Shown here in pieces: positions 41,487 through 49,106 of a stretch of DNA of 64,000 bases. The notes beneath the pieces were generated by a model, which did not search any database, was not told the DNA's origin, and worked only from the letters and a program-made list of their open reading frames with translations. The DNA is from JANQRA01 sp035550735. Its GTDB lineage: Bacteria; Actinomycetota; Acidimicrobiia; Spongiisociales; ZC4RG35. The position numbers and the translations under genes were made by a program. The stretch spans positions 10,545 to 74,544 of the forward strand of contig DASZOM010000001.1 of assembly GCA_035550735.1 (NCBI GenBank). Direction: 5' to 3'. How positions within the stretch are numbered: position 1 is the stretch's first letter; each line of letters opens with the position of its first letter.

Positions 41487-41958
41487 AGTCGAAGCAGATC
41501 ATCTTGCGTTTGTTGGCGAGCTGGCTGGTCCTCTTGACCATGAAGCAGGACTGGCACACGAACTCGTCGGCCTTCTGGCTCTGAGCGTCGACGTTGAGGG
41601 TGAGCTCTTCGCGACGCATGGCACGTAGCTCGGCCACCTCGTCGACGAGCATCGCCTCGTTGGCCTCGTCGTCGAGCAGCTGGAGCTCCTGGTTCTCCAG
41701 CTCCTCCAGCGCCTCGGCGGTCTCCTCGTCGTGCTCTTCGTCCTCTTCGTCCTCGTCGTACTCGTCGTCGGATTCCTCTTCCTCGTCGAATTCCTCTTCA
41801 CCGAGGTCGGCGGGAAGAGCCTCGTCCAGATCCTCCTCGAGATCCTCGTCGAGGGTCGCCTCGTCGATGTCTTCGATCTCCTCCAGGTCTTCGAGATCGT
41901 CGACGAGGTCTTCTGGATCGTCTGCTTCGATCAGGTTGTCCAAGTCTTTTTCAGCCAT
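41476..41958 (-). CDS. Highly acidic protein with C-terminal CxxC...CxxC (DUF4193-type)
   Basis: The 160-residue protein starts at ATG 41958. Residues about 1-85 are mostly Glu and Asp, then a helix, then a C4 zinc-binding end: Cys135, Cys138, Cys155 and Cys158 ('DEFVCQSCFMVKRTSQLANK'...'CFDC'). The zinc tail resembles DUF4193, a small actinobacterial family, but the acidic stretch here is unusually long. Function is unknown; an RNA-polymerase- or nucleic-acid-mimicking role would be speculation. Confidence 0.85.
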   Translation of the reverse strand: MAEKDLDNLIEADDPEDLVDDLEDLEEIEDIDEATLDEDLEEDLDEALPADLGEEEFDEEEESDDEYDEDEEDEEHDEETAEALEELENQELQLLDDEANEAMLVDEVAELRAMRREELTLNVDAQSQKADEFVCQSCFMVKRTSQLANKRKMICFDCVD

Positions 41959-42006
41959 ATTCGGGGCTCTCAGACCTCGTAGGGCGGCGGGAGTATGCCA
42001 CATTCC

Positions 42007-42888
42007 TCAAATCTTGAGACGTAGCGCGGCCGGCACAACCCGGCCACTGACCGGGGTATTCCCGAGGTAGTCACCGTCCGCTTCCACGGGCCAGACGACG
42101 TCGGTCTCGATCTTGAAATGCGACGTGGAGAGACGGCGCACCGTTCGATCACGAAGATGCGTTCCCTTGATCACCTTCGGGACCAGAGCCGGGGCCTGAC
42201 GTTTGCGGGCATCGATGATCTGGAGGTCGAGGACGCCGTCGACGAGTGTCGCCTTGGGAGCCACGTTCCAACCGCCCGCGAAGAACTGGGCGTTTGCCAA
42301 TATGACCGCCAATGCGCCCGACTCATAGGTTCGGCGTTCGGTCTCGATGCTGACATTGGCACGGGGAAAACCCGGGAGACGGGCTGCGAAGGCGAGGGGG
42401 TAACGGGCGGCTCCAAGCCGCCGACCGAGACGCGGCGCGGTTTGCGCAGCCGCCGCTCCCACTCCCGTCTGGGCTACGTTGACGAAGTACCGGGTGCCCC
42501 AGGAGCCCTCGAGTGTCGCCACGTCGATCGGATAGACCTGATCACCGACCAGATGCGTCGCCGCCGCGGCGAGGTCCTGGGGTATTCCGAACGTGCGCAA
42601 CAGGTCACAACCCGTGCCCGCAGGGAGAACGCCGATCACCGGAGTCTCCATCCCGTTCGACAGCAAGACATTCGCAAGCAGGTTCACCGTGCCGTCCCCA
42701 CCCACCGCGGCGAAGTGCTCGAAGCCGTCCCGGGCACCGGCCGAGATCACCTCGACTGCCGCCTCCCGTCCCTGTGGCGTCTCGATCCTGGCATCGACAC
42801 CGGCCGCCTCCAACGCGGTGCGTACCGTCTCGGGGCTCACCGCACTGCGACCGGCGACGGTGTTGACCACCACCAGCCAGCGAGCCAT
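42007..42888 (-). CDS. Diacylglycerol kinase family lipid kinase
   Basis: The 293-residue protein shows the DAGK catalytic domain: 'VVNTVAGR', 'VGGDGTVNLLANVLL' (GGDGT), 'GVLPAGTGCDLLRTFGIP' and the C-terminal beta-sandwich 'NAQFFAGGWNVAPKATLVDGVLDLQI'. It belongs with YegS/BmrU/Rv2252-type kinases that phosphorylate lipids such as diacylglycerol. Its ATG overlaps the helY stop by one base. Confidence 0.92.
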   Translation of the reverse strand: MARWLVVVNTVAGRSAVSPETVRTALEAAGVDARIETPQGREAAVEVISAGARDGFEHFAAVGGDGTVNLLANVLLSNGMETPVIGVLPAGTGCDLLRTFGIPQDLAAAATHLVGDQVYPIDVATLEGSWGTRYFVNVAQTGVGAAAAQTAPRLGRRLGAARYPLAFAARLPGFPRANVSIETERRTYESGALAVILANAQFFAGGWNVAPKATLVDGVLDLQIIDARKRQAPALVPKVIKGTHLRDRTVRRLSTSHFKIETDVVWPVEADGDYLGNTPVSGRVVPAALRLKI

Positions 42889-45428
42889 CAGCCGACACCC
42901 TGGGCGGCCACGACTCCCCTGTCGACCGCCCGCAGGGCGTCCGACGCCTCGTCTGCGATCTCGGAGGCAGCGTCACGGAGTTGACGGAGCAGGTCGGCGA
43001 GTTGACGGCTGACCCGGACGAAGTCTCCTGGGGCCATGCCTTTCGTGGCGAGATCGTCGAAGGACGCCCCTCCTGCCCACTCATGGGCGACCCTTCCGAA
43101 CCCGGGGTCGGGTCGGCGCATCGGAGTCAGGCGGTATTCCCCTCCAAGGTCGTTCAGCTCCTTCCAGATGCTCTCGACCATGTCCCATCGCTCTTCGAGC
43201 ATCTCGGTGGGCCAGTCCGGCGACGACACCTGGTCGGTTCTCGGCTCGTAGACGAACACCGAGACCAGCGCGACCAGCTCGGGTACGTCGAGCCCGTGGA
43301 AGGCCCCCCGCTCCAGGGCCTCGGTTACCAACAGGTCGGATTCGTTGTAGATCCGGCGCAACCGCATTCCCCGCGGTGTGAGCGACCATCCATCCATGTA
43401 GCCGAGGTCGGTCAGCAGCTCACGGATCGCCTTGAACTCCTCGACCAGCCCGAACCCGGACGATCTTCGCACCGTCCGCAGCTGTTCGAGACGGGCGGAG
43501 ATCCTCCGCGCCTTTCGCAGGGCCGAGACGTGATGGGCGGCGTCGGGGCACTCCGCCACCGGATGGTCCACCATCAGGTGGGACCGCGGCCCCCGGTCGC
43601 CGCGACGTGGCGGGACCTTGCGCAGCATGCGAAGGGTGTCCTGAACGAATCGGCGATCCCGCGGCCGGAACGGCGCGGGCAGCGAGATGTTGGCCACGAC
43701 CTCACTGGCTTCCGGGATCTGGCGATATCCCAGGGTGGACACCCGCCCCGCCGTGGACAGCATCAGGTATCGGGAGCCCCCGTCCTTCGAGGAGAGCCGC
43801 TTGAGGACGACATATCTCCCGTCTCGCGGACCGCCCACCACGTCGAGCACCTGACCGGGACCGAGCAGCGCGGCCATCCCGTCGCGTCGGTGCGAAGGCG
43901 GGGCGGCCTCGACCATGGCCAGGTACTGCTCGACATCGCCGCGCTCGCACCGCGCCTGGTCCAGCTCCTTGCGGAGCTGCTCTTCCAGGGCCTCGATCTG
44001 GTTGCCCGACTGCGTCTTGCGCTCCTCACGCTGAAAGGCGGCGAATGACGCCCGCAGCAACTCCTCGGCACGTGACTCGGAGTAGTTGGCCACCAGATTG
44101 GCGGTCATGTTGTACGTGGGCCGGAAGCTCGACTCGAGCTCGTGCGCCCCGAGCGAGGCGATCTCGGTCACCTGCCGGAACCTGACGAACGGGGAATGGA
44201 GGACCACGCCGAATCCCTCGACATCGATACCCCTCCTGCCGGCGCGACCTGTGAGCTGGGTGTAGTCGCCCGGCTGGAGCAGCTCGTGGGACTCCCCGTT
44301 GAACTTGCTCAGATTCTCGATCACGACGGACCGGGCCGGCATGTTGATCCCGAGTGCGAGTGTCTCTGTGGCGAAGACCACCTTGATGAGCCCTCGCTTG
44401 AACAGCTCCTCGACCGTCTCCTTGAAGGCGGGGACCAGCCCGGCGTGATGAGCCGCGATCCCCGATTCGAGAGCCCACACCCAGCGGTCGTACCCGAGAA
44501 CGTCGAGGTCTTCGCCCCCGAGGTGATCGGTCAGATCCTCGGCAATCTCCCGGATAGCGCTCCGCTCCTCGGCGCTGGTGAGCCGTACCCCGGACTCGGC
44601 CAGCCGCATGGCAGCGGCGTCACATCCTGCCCTCGAGAAGATGAAGTAGATGGCGGGCAGCATCCGGTTCGCCGCCAGCTCCTCGATGGTCTCCGCCCGG
44701 GTCGGTGTCTTGAATCGACGCCGTCGACCCCGTTCCAGGCTGAGCATGTGCTCCAGCCGGGGGTTGGGCCGTCTCCTGCCATCTCTCTCGGCGAACATGG
44801 GGAGGAAGTGCATCTGGCCCGTCCCCGACCGCTCTTTGACCATGTACATCGACTCCAGGGGGACCGGTCGCTCGGTGCTGGCGACGAGGCGCGTCGGGCC
44901 CCGACGCTCTTCTATCCATTGGGCGAACTCGACGTTGTTGGAGATGGTCGCCGACAAGCAGACGAACCGCACATGGGACGGGCAGTGGATGATCACCTCC
45001 TCCCAGGCGGCCCCGCGGGAGGGATCCTGGAGATAGTGCGCCTCGTCGAGGATCACCGTCGCCACATCGTCGAGCCGGTCCGGGTCGGCATAGATCATGT
45101 TGCGCAGCACCTCGAGGGTGGCGACGATCACCGCGGCGTCGGGATTGACCACGTTGTCACCGGTGAGGAGACCCACCTCTCCGGGTGGGTAGACCACGGA
45201 CAGGTCGGCGAACTTCTGATTGGAAAGCGCCTTGATCGGTGTCGTGTAGAAGACCCGCTGGCCCGAGGAACGGGCCAGGTACGTGGCCGCCTCGGCGACC
45301 AGCGTCTTGCCGGCCCCGGTGGGCGCGGTCACCACCACCGAGATGCCTTCCTCTATGGCGGCAGCAGCCTCACGTTGGAACTCGTCGGCGACGAACTCGA
45401 ACCGGTTCCAGAACTCCTCGAGGCTCAC
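42888..45428 (-). CDS. helY: Ski2-like DEAH helicase (HelY)
   Basis: The 846-residue protein is a superfamily 2 helicase of the Ski2/Mtr4 type. Walker A is 'TAPTGAGKTLVAEAA', motif Ia is 'YTTPIKALSNQKF', motif II is 'VILDEAHYLQD', motif III is 'LSATI', motif V is 'ATETLALGINMPARSVV' and motif VI is 'QLTGRAGRRGID'. The C terminus is a long accessory region ending in the DSHCT-type helical part. In Mycobacterium helY also neighbours tatC. The start is GTG at 45428, coupled to tatC by GTGA. It probably unwinds RNA structures. Confidence 0.95.
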   Translation of the reverse strand: MSLEEFWNRFEFVADEFQREAAAAIEEGISVVVTAPTGAGKTLVAEAATYLARSSGQRVFYTTPIKALSNQKFADLSVVYPPGEVGLLTGDNVVNPDAAVIVATLEVLRNMIYADPDRLDDVATVILDEAHYLQDPSRGAAWEEVIIHCPSHVRFVCLSATISNNVEFAQWIEERRGPTRLVASTERPVPLESMYMVKERSGTGQMHFLPMFAERDGRRRPNPRLEHMLSLERGRRRRFKTPTRAETIEELAANRMLPAIYFIFSRAGCDAAAMRLAESGVRLTSAEERSAIREIAEDLTDHLGGEDLDVLGYDRWVWALESGIAAHHAGLVPAFKETVEELFKRGLIKVVFATETLALGINMPARSVVIENLSKFNGESHELLQPGDYTQLTGRAGRRGIDVEGFGVVLHSPFVRFRQVTEIASLGAHELESSFRPTYNMTANLVANYSESRAEELLRASFAAFQREERKTQSGNQIEALEEQLRKELDQARCERGDVEQYLAMVEAAPPSHRRDGMAALLGPGQVLDVVGGPRDGRYVVLKRLSSKDGGSRYLMLSTAGRVSTLGYRQIPEASEVVANISLPAPFRPRDRRFVQDTLRMLRKVPPRRGDRGPRSHLMVDHPVAECPDAAHHVSALRKARRISARLEQLRTVRRSSGFGLVEEFKAIRELLTDLGYMDGWSLTPRGMRLRRIYNESDLLVTEALERGAFHGLDVPELVALVSVFVYEPRTDQVSSPDWPTEMLEERWDMVESIWKELNDLGGEYRLTPMRRPDPGFGRVAHEWAGGASFDDLATKGMAPGDFVRVSRQLADLLRQLRDAASEIADEASDALRAVDRGVVAAQGVG

Positions 45429-46135
45429 TTCTTCAGCACCAGCCTGACCAGCCAGTAGGTGATCTCATACATGAGATACAAGGGCCCTGAGAGTGCGAAG
45501 AGCGTGAGGGCATCGCCACTCGGGGTGATGAGCGCCGCACCCAGGACCACCAGGATGACGGCCCAGCGTCGGCCCCGGGAAAGTTGGGCCGAGGAGACGA
45601 CACCGAATGCGGCGGCCGCAAAGAGGAACACCGGGTAGAGGAAGGCGAGTCCAAAGGCGAGGAGGAAACGGAGCACGAAGGCGTAGTAATCACCGACCAG
45701 GAGATCGTTTCTGATGTCGGGGAAGATCCCGAGCAGGAACTCGAGACCGCGGGGCAGGAGCCAGTAGCCGAAGATGACTCCCCCGACGAAGAGGATCACC
45801 AGGGCGGCGACGATCGGGACGGCCCACTTTCTCTCCTTGCCGGTGAGTGCCGGGGTGACGAAGGCCCAGATCTGGTAGAGCACCACCGGGCTGGCCAGGA
45901 TCACACCGCCGAAGAGGGCGATCCTCATCAGGACTCCCCATTCCTCCCCCGCCCGCAGTGCCTGGAACTGACGGCCCGGAGCGGCATCGTGGAACGGGGC
46001 CTCGAGAATAGAACGTAGGGCGTCGGCGAAGAAGAAGGCGACGACACCGCCGATCGTCAGTGCGATCACGATCTTGAGCAACCGCCAGCGCAGCTCCTCG
46101 AGATGGGAGAGGATGGTCTGGGGGTTATCGCTCAC
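45425..46135 (-). CDS. tatC: Sec-independent protein translocase TatC
   Basis: The 236-residue membrane protein has six predicted helices. The N terminus 'ILSHLEELRWRLLKIVIAL' contains the conserved E-L-R motif that binds the twin-arginine signal, and 'FVTPALTGKERKWAVPIV' is the first periplasmic loop end. The start is GTG at 46135, overlapping tatB as GTGA. It forms the receptor complex that exports folded proteins. Confidence 0.96.
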   Translation of the reverse strand: MSDNPQTILSHLEELRWRLLKIVIALTIGGVVAFFFADALRSILEAPFHDAAPGRQFQALRAGEEWGVLMRIALFGGVILASPVVLYQIWAFVTPALTGKERKWAVPIVAALVILFVGGVIFGYWLLPRGLEFLLGIFPDIRNDLLVGDYYAFVLRFLLAFGLAFLYPVFLFAAAAFGVVSSAQLSRGRRWAVILVVLGAALITPSGDALTLFALSGPLYLMYEITYWLVRLVLKK

Positions 46136-46512
46136 TCTTCGGGATCGGATGGGGCGGCGTCCGGCTCCCGCTCCGCCTCCATCGCCTCGAGGTCACGCAT
46201 GGCGTCCTCCGGCGTGGGCCCCGAGACAGGCTTGGGACCCTTCCATTGGTAGCGCTTGCCGCCTATCTCGCCCACCTCGTCCCTGATCTCGGTGAATGGC
46301 TTCTTCACGTCTTCGAGCGGGCTCTTCAGCTCCTGGCCCACCGTCTTGAGATCCTTCACCTCGGCCTCGAGGCCTGCGGTTATCTCCCGGGCGGCGTTGC
46401 GCAGCTCCCTGGTCCATTCCCCGAGCTTGCGGGCGATTTCGGGCAGACGATGAGGGCCCAGGACGATGAGGGCGATGATGGCGATGATGACGACCTCGCC
46501 GGGCTGGAGCAT
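46132..46512 (-). CDS. tatB: TatA/TatB family translocase subunit, TatB-like
   Basis: The 126-residue protein has one N-terminal TM helix (residues 5-18), then 'LGPHRLPEIARKLGEW', the hinge and amphipathic helix. The LGP hinge and long tail favour TatB over TatA (which usually has FG). Helices continue to about residue 75, then an acidic disordered tail. The ATG at 46512 has no convincing promoter, but the strong terminator at 46598-46631 lies just upstream, so a promoter must exist close by. Confidence 0.9.
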   Translation of the reverse strand: MLQPGEVVIIAIIALIVLGPHRLPEIARKLGEWTRELRNAAREITAGLEAEVKDLKTVGQELKSPLEDVKKPFTEIRDEVGEIGGKRYQWKGPKPVSGPTPEDAMRDLEAMEAEREPDAAPSDPEE

Positions 46513-46597
46513 GGGCGGATGCTAAAGGTTCGGCCTCGAGTACAGGGATGGGTGGGGCGTCGTGCGGGTGCGACGCAAAGTCGGCTCGCTATAAAAG

Positions 46598-46631
46598 GAG
46601 AAGGTGGCGACCGCCCGATCGCCACCTTCTC
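46598..46631 (-). terminator. Intrinsic terminator after the zinc-ribbon gene
   Basis: A perfect 13-bp stem (46598-46610 with 46619-46631, GAGAAGGTGGCGA / TCGCCACCTTCTC) has an eight-base loop and is followed in the minus-strand RNA by CUUUUAU. It closes the pafA-pafB-pafC-zinc-ribbon transcript and insulates tatB-tatC-helY. Confidence 0.88.
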
Positions 46632-46669
46632 AGCAGAGCACCGTCCCCCCGGCGCTCAACCCTCGGTCT

Positions 46670-46960
46670 TCAGCCGGCCAAGAGGCGGAGTGGATCCGGC
46701 TCCGTCTCCAGGGCGGCCATGAATGCCTCGATCTCCTCCTCGGTGATCGGGTCGGGGTTGATGACCTCGAAATGAACGCCTGTAGCAAGCAGCACACTGA
46801 CGACACGGGAGTTCGCCGGGCGCCTCTGCTCGGACGTGCAGCTCGGGCACTTGAAGCAATAGTCGCCTTCCCTACCGCCTGGACGCAGCTCCAGTGCCAC
46901 GTCTCCGGGCGTCAGGTGGATATCGCCACAACGAGTGCACGTTGTCTTGATGGTGGTCAT
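46670..46960 (-). CDS. Small zinc-ribbon-like protein (96 aa)
   Basis: The protein has Cys8 and Cys11 ('CTRC') and Cys35, Cys38 and Cys41 ('CFKCPSC'), a zinc-ribbon arrangement. Then follow a hydrophobic strand region and a helix 'PITEEEIEAFMAALETEPDPLR'. It follows pafC on the same strand and is followed directly by the intrinsic terminator. No family is recognised with certainty; a link to PafBC or the proteasome is suggested only by position. Confidence 0.8.
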   Translation of the reverse strand: MTTIKTTCTRCGDIHLTPGDVALELRPGGREGDYCFKCPSCTSEQRRPANSRVVSVLLATGVHFEVINPDPITEEEIEAFMAALETEPDPLRLLAG

Positions 46961-47050
46961 CTCTTGGTCTCCGGTCTCCGCATTCGGTAGAGAACGGAAT
47001 CGGCAAATTGATGCGAGAACTGAAGCGCGTGCCGCTAGGTCTTTCGACCC

Positions 47051-47977
47051 CTATTGATGTGCGGAGAGGATCGCGGAGCCGATTTTCTCTACACGTTCGG
47101 CCACTTTCGCGCCTTCGACGAGACGCGCCTGTGTGCCGAGCCGGAGGAGGAGACGGGCGGGGACCTCGGTGTCCGGGGAATGAAACCGGATCCGGGTCCG
47201 GTCCTTGCTCTCGCTGATCACCTCCACCGGGTAGTACTCGAGGACCCATCGGGCCGCGGGTGCGAGGTCGATCACGGAGACGATGTCGTCATCCGAGGGC
47301 GTGTATCCGACGAATGGCTCGGGGATCTCTGCGGGCCGCTCGAAGGTCTCTGGAAGGACCGTCATCTCCTTGATCCGGTCGACACGGAAGGTGCGCTGAC
47401 CGTCGACGAGCCGGCAGTGGCCGAGCACGTACCACCGTCCCAGGGTGGTGAAGACAGACCACGGCTCGATCTCCCGCCCGGTCGTCTCCTCGCGGCCCAC
47501 CGAGCGGTAGGTGATGCGGACCACGTGCTGATCGGCAGCCGCGTCCCTCAGGGCGCCAACGCTCTTCGACTCGTCGGGCACGTCGACGACGAGTGAGGTG
47601 TCGGCCTCCGGGATCACCGCCTTGGTGAGCTTGCGCACGGCCGACTCCAGGGCCGGGCTCGCCTCGCCGGAGGCGATGACCGTCAGCCCGGCGGCGAGCA
47701 GGCCGAGAGCCTCGGTCGGGGTGAGACGGGGCGCCTTGGCGAAGAAGTCGGCGGCGTCGATGACCACCTCGTCCTCGTCGAGGTAGGCCTCCATGAGGTC
47801 GCCCGGGCCGTAGCCGGGGAGCCCGCAAACGAAGATGGTGTCGAGGTCGCGGGTCAGCTGCTCTCTGGTGTACCCAAACCGCTCGGTGATCTCGTCGACG
47901 TCGACGGCCGTCCGGTCGAGCACGTATGGGATCAGCGCCAGGATCCGTGAGATGCGGGAGACGGTGCGCGAGCTCAT
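47051..47977 (-). CDS. pafC: WYL-domain transcriptional regulator PafC
   Basis: The 308-residue protein starts at ATG 47977. An N-terminal helix-turn-helix-like region ('RISRILALIPYVLDRTAVDVDEITERFGYTREQL') is followed by a WYL domain ('EIEPWSVFTTLGRWYVLGHCRLVDGQRTFRVDRI') and a C-terminal WCX domain. With PafB it forms the heterodimer that activates DNA-damage genes in mycobacteria. It is coupled to pafB by ATGA. Confidence 0.93.
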   Translation of the reverse strand: MSSRTVSRISRILALIPYVLDRTAVDVDEITERFGYTREQLTRDLDTIFVCGLPGYGPGDLMEAYLDEDEVVIDAADFFAKAPRLTPTEALGLLAAGLTVIASGEASPALESAVRKLTKAVIPEADTSLVVDVPDESKSVGALRDAAADQHVVRITYRSVGREETTGREIEPWSVFTTLGRWYVLGHCRLVDGQRTFRVDRIKEMTVLPETFERPAEIPEPFVGYTPSDDDIVSVIDLAPAARWVLEYYPVEVISESKDRTRIRFHSPDTEVPARLLLRLGTQARLVEGAKVAERVEKIGSAILSAHQ

Positions 47978-48894
47978 GACAACTGGGCGAGGGCTTCTCC
48001 GACTCGGGCCACCACTGCGGCGCGCATCTCGTCTGGGGCGACGACCTCGGCGGAGGCACCGAAGCTGAGCAGCCATCCGATGAAAGCGTCGCGGTTGGTC
48101 ACGTTGACCGTGGTGGTGAGCTCGCCGGCGGGCTCGGGGACCCCCAACGATCGAGCAGCCCACCAGGCCACGTCGGGGTCGAAGCGAACCGTCGTCGGGG
48201 TCTCGGGGTCCAGCCCCGCCTCCCAGGGCTGGGCAGCGACCGCCTTGCGCATGTCGAAGCCCCTCGGCTTCTTGAACGCCCCCTCTTCGGCACCCAGCTC
48301 GAGATCGGAGATGCGGTCGACCCGGTACATCCGCTCCCCCTCGGGGCTCTTACCGACCAGATACCAGTGCCCGCGGCGGTGGGCGATGCCATATGGCTCG
48401 ATAGGGCGCTCGTGACCGCGGTAGGTGAACTTGACCTTGCGCCTCTCCGTCACCGCGGCGAACAGGTCGCCGAGCACATCCACACCTTCACCCAGATCGG
48501 CACCGAGCGGTTCCAGACCGGCGCCGCGCTCGACTCCCCCCAGCTTGATCAGCGCGCCCAATCCGGCCTCGGTGCCACCCAGTCGCACCATCCGAGCCGC
48601 CACCGAGAGGGCAACGCGCTCCTCCTGATCGAGTCCCGGATCAGGGATGCCGTACTCCTCGGGGTCGACGGTGTATCCCTCGTCGATCTCCCAGGCATCC
48701 AGTGCCTCCAACTTCAGGGGCACTCCGAGACGACGAAGCACCTGCTTGTCCCGCTCGAACATGCGGTGGAAGGCCTCGTCGGATTGGTCGGCGTAACCGT
48801 GGACCGTGTTGCGAATGTCGTTCGACGTGACCGGCACCGGCGACTCCAGCAGATAGATGAGCAGGTTGAGGATCCGCTCCACGACGTTCTGCAT
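47974..48894 (-). CDS. pafB: WYL-domain transcriptional regulator PafB
   Basis: The 306-residue protein has an N-terminal winged helix ('LNLLIYLLESPVPVTSNDIRNTVHGYADQSDEAFHRMFERDKQVLRRLGVPL') and a WYL domain ('PIEPYGIAHRRGHWYLVGKSPEGERMYRVDRI'). Its place between pafA and pafC is the usual one. The 212-base gap to pafA carries a repeat element. A possible -10 (CATAAC) lies just upstream, but no -35 is convincing. Confidence 0.93.
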   Translation of the reverse strand: MQNVVERILNLLIYLLESPVPVTSNDIRNTVHGYADQSDEAFHRMFERDKQVLRRLGVPLKLEALDAWEIDEGYTVDPEEYGIPDPGLDQEERVALSVAARMVRLGGTEAGLGALIKLGGVERGAGLEPLGADLGEGVDVLGDLFAAVTERRKVKFTYRGHERPIEPYGIAHRRGHWYLVGKSPEGERMYRVDRISDLELGAEEGAFKKPRGFDMRKAVAAQPWEAGLDPETPTTVRFDPDVAWWAARSLGVPEPAGELTTTVNVTNRDAFIGWLLSFGASAEVVAPDEMRAAVVARVGEALAQLS

Positions 48895-48921
48895 GGCCCC
48901 ACGTTATGCCCTCGAATCACG

Positions 48922-49084
48922 AACCCCGGGTTCCTCGAGCCGGATTTGGTGCAAATCCGCTCAAGTTCGAGCGGTCGAAATGCCGGGCCGATCCCCACGA
49001 GGAACGCGTCGGACGAAGTTGAGCGGATTTCCGCCGGATATGGCGTGAGCAACCCGGGGTTGCGAGTGAAGTCAACCCGGGGTT
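48922..49084. repeat. Compound inverted repeat between pafA and pafB, related to 9161-9300
   Basis: Outer palindromic cores AACCCCGGGTT (48922-48932) and AACCCGGGGTT (49051-49061, again 49074-49084) bracket an inner inverted pair: AAATCCGCTCAAGTTCG (48953-48969) and CGAAGTTGAGCGGATTT (49014-49030), complementary at 16 of 17 positions. The block also shares GGATATGGCGTGA with the tandem repeat. It is a palindromic, non-coding, mobile-looking or structural intergenic element. Confidence 0.85.
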
Positions 49085-49106
49085 GCAAGAGAAGGAGGTC
49101 TGATCC

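Noticed and set aside
41594..42070. Plus-strand Ser-rich frame of 158 codons
   Set aside because: It is antisense to the acidic DUF4193-like gene; poly-Glu/Asp codons read as Ser/Leu-rich on the other strand. No ribosome site and no neighbours on that strand.
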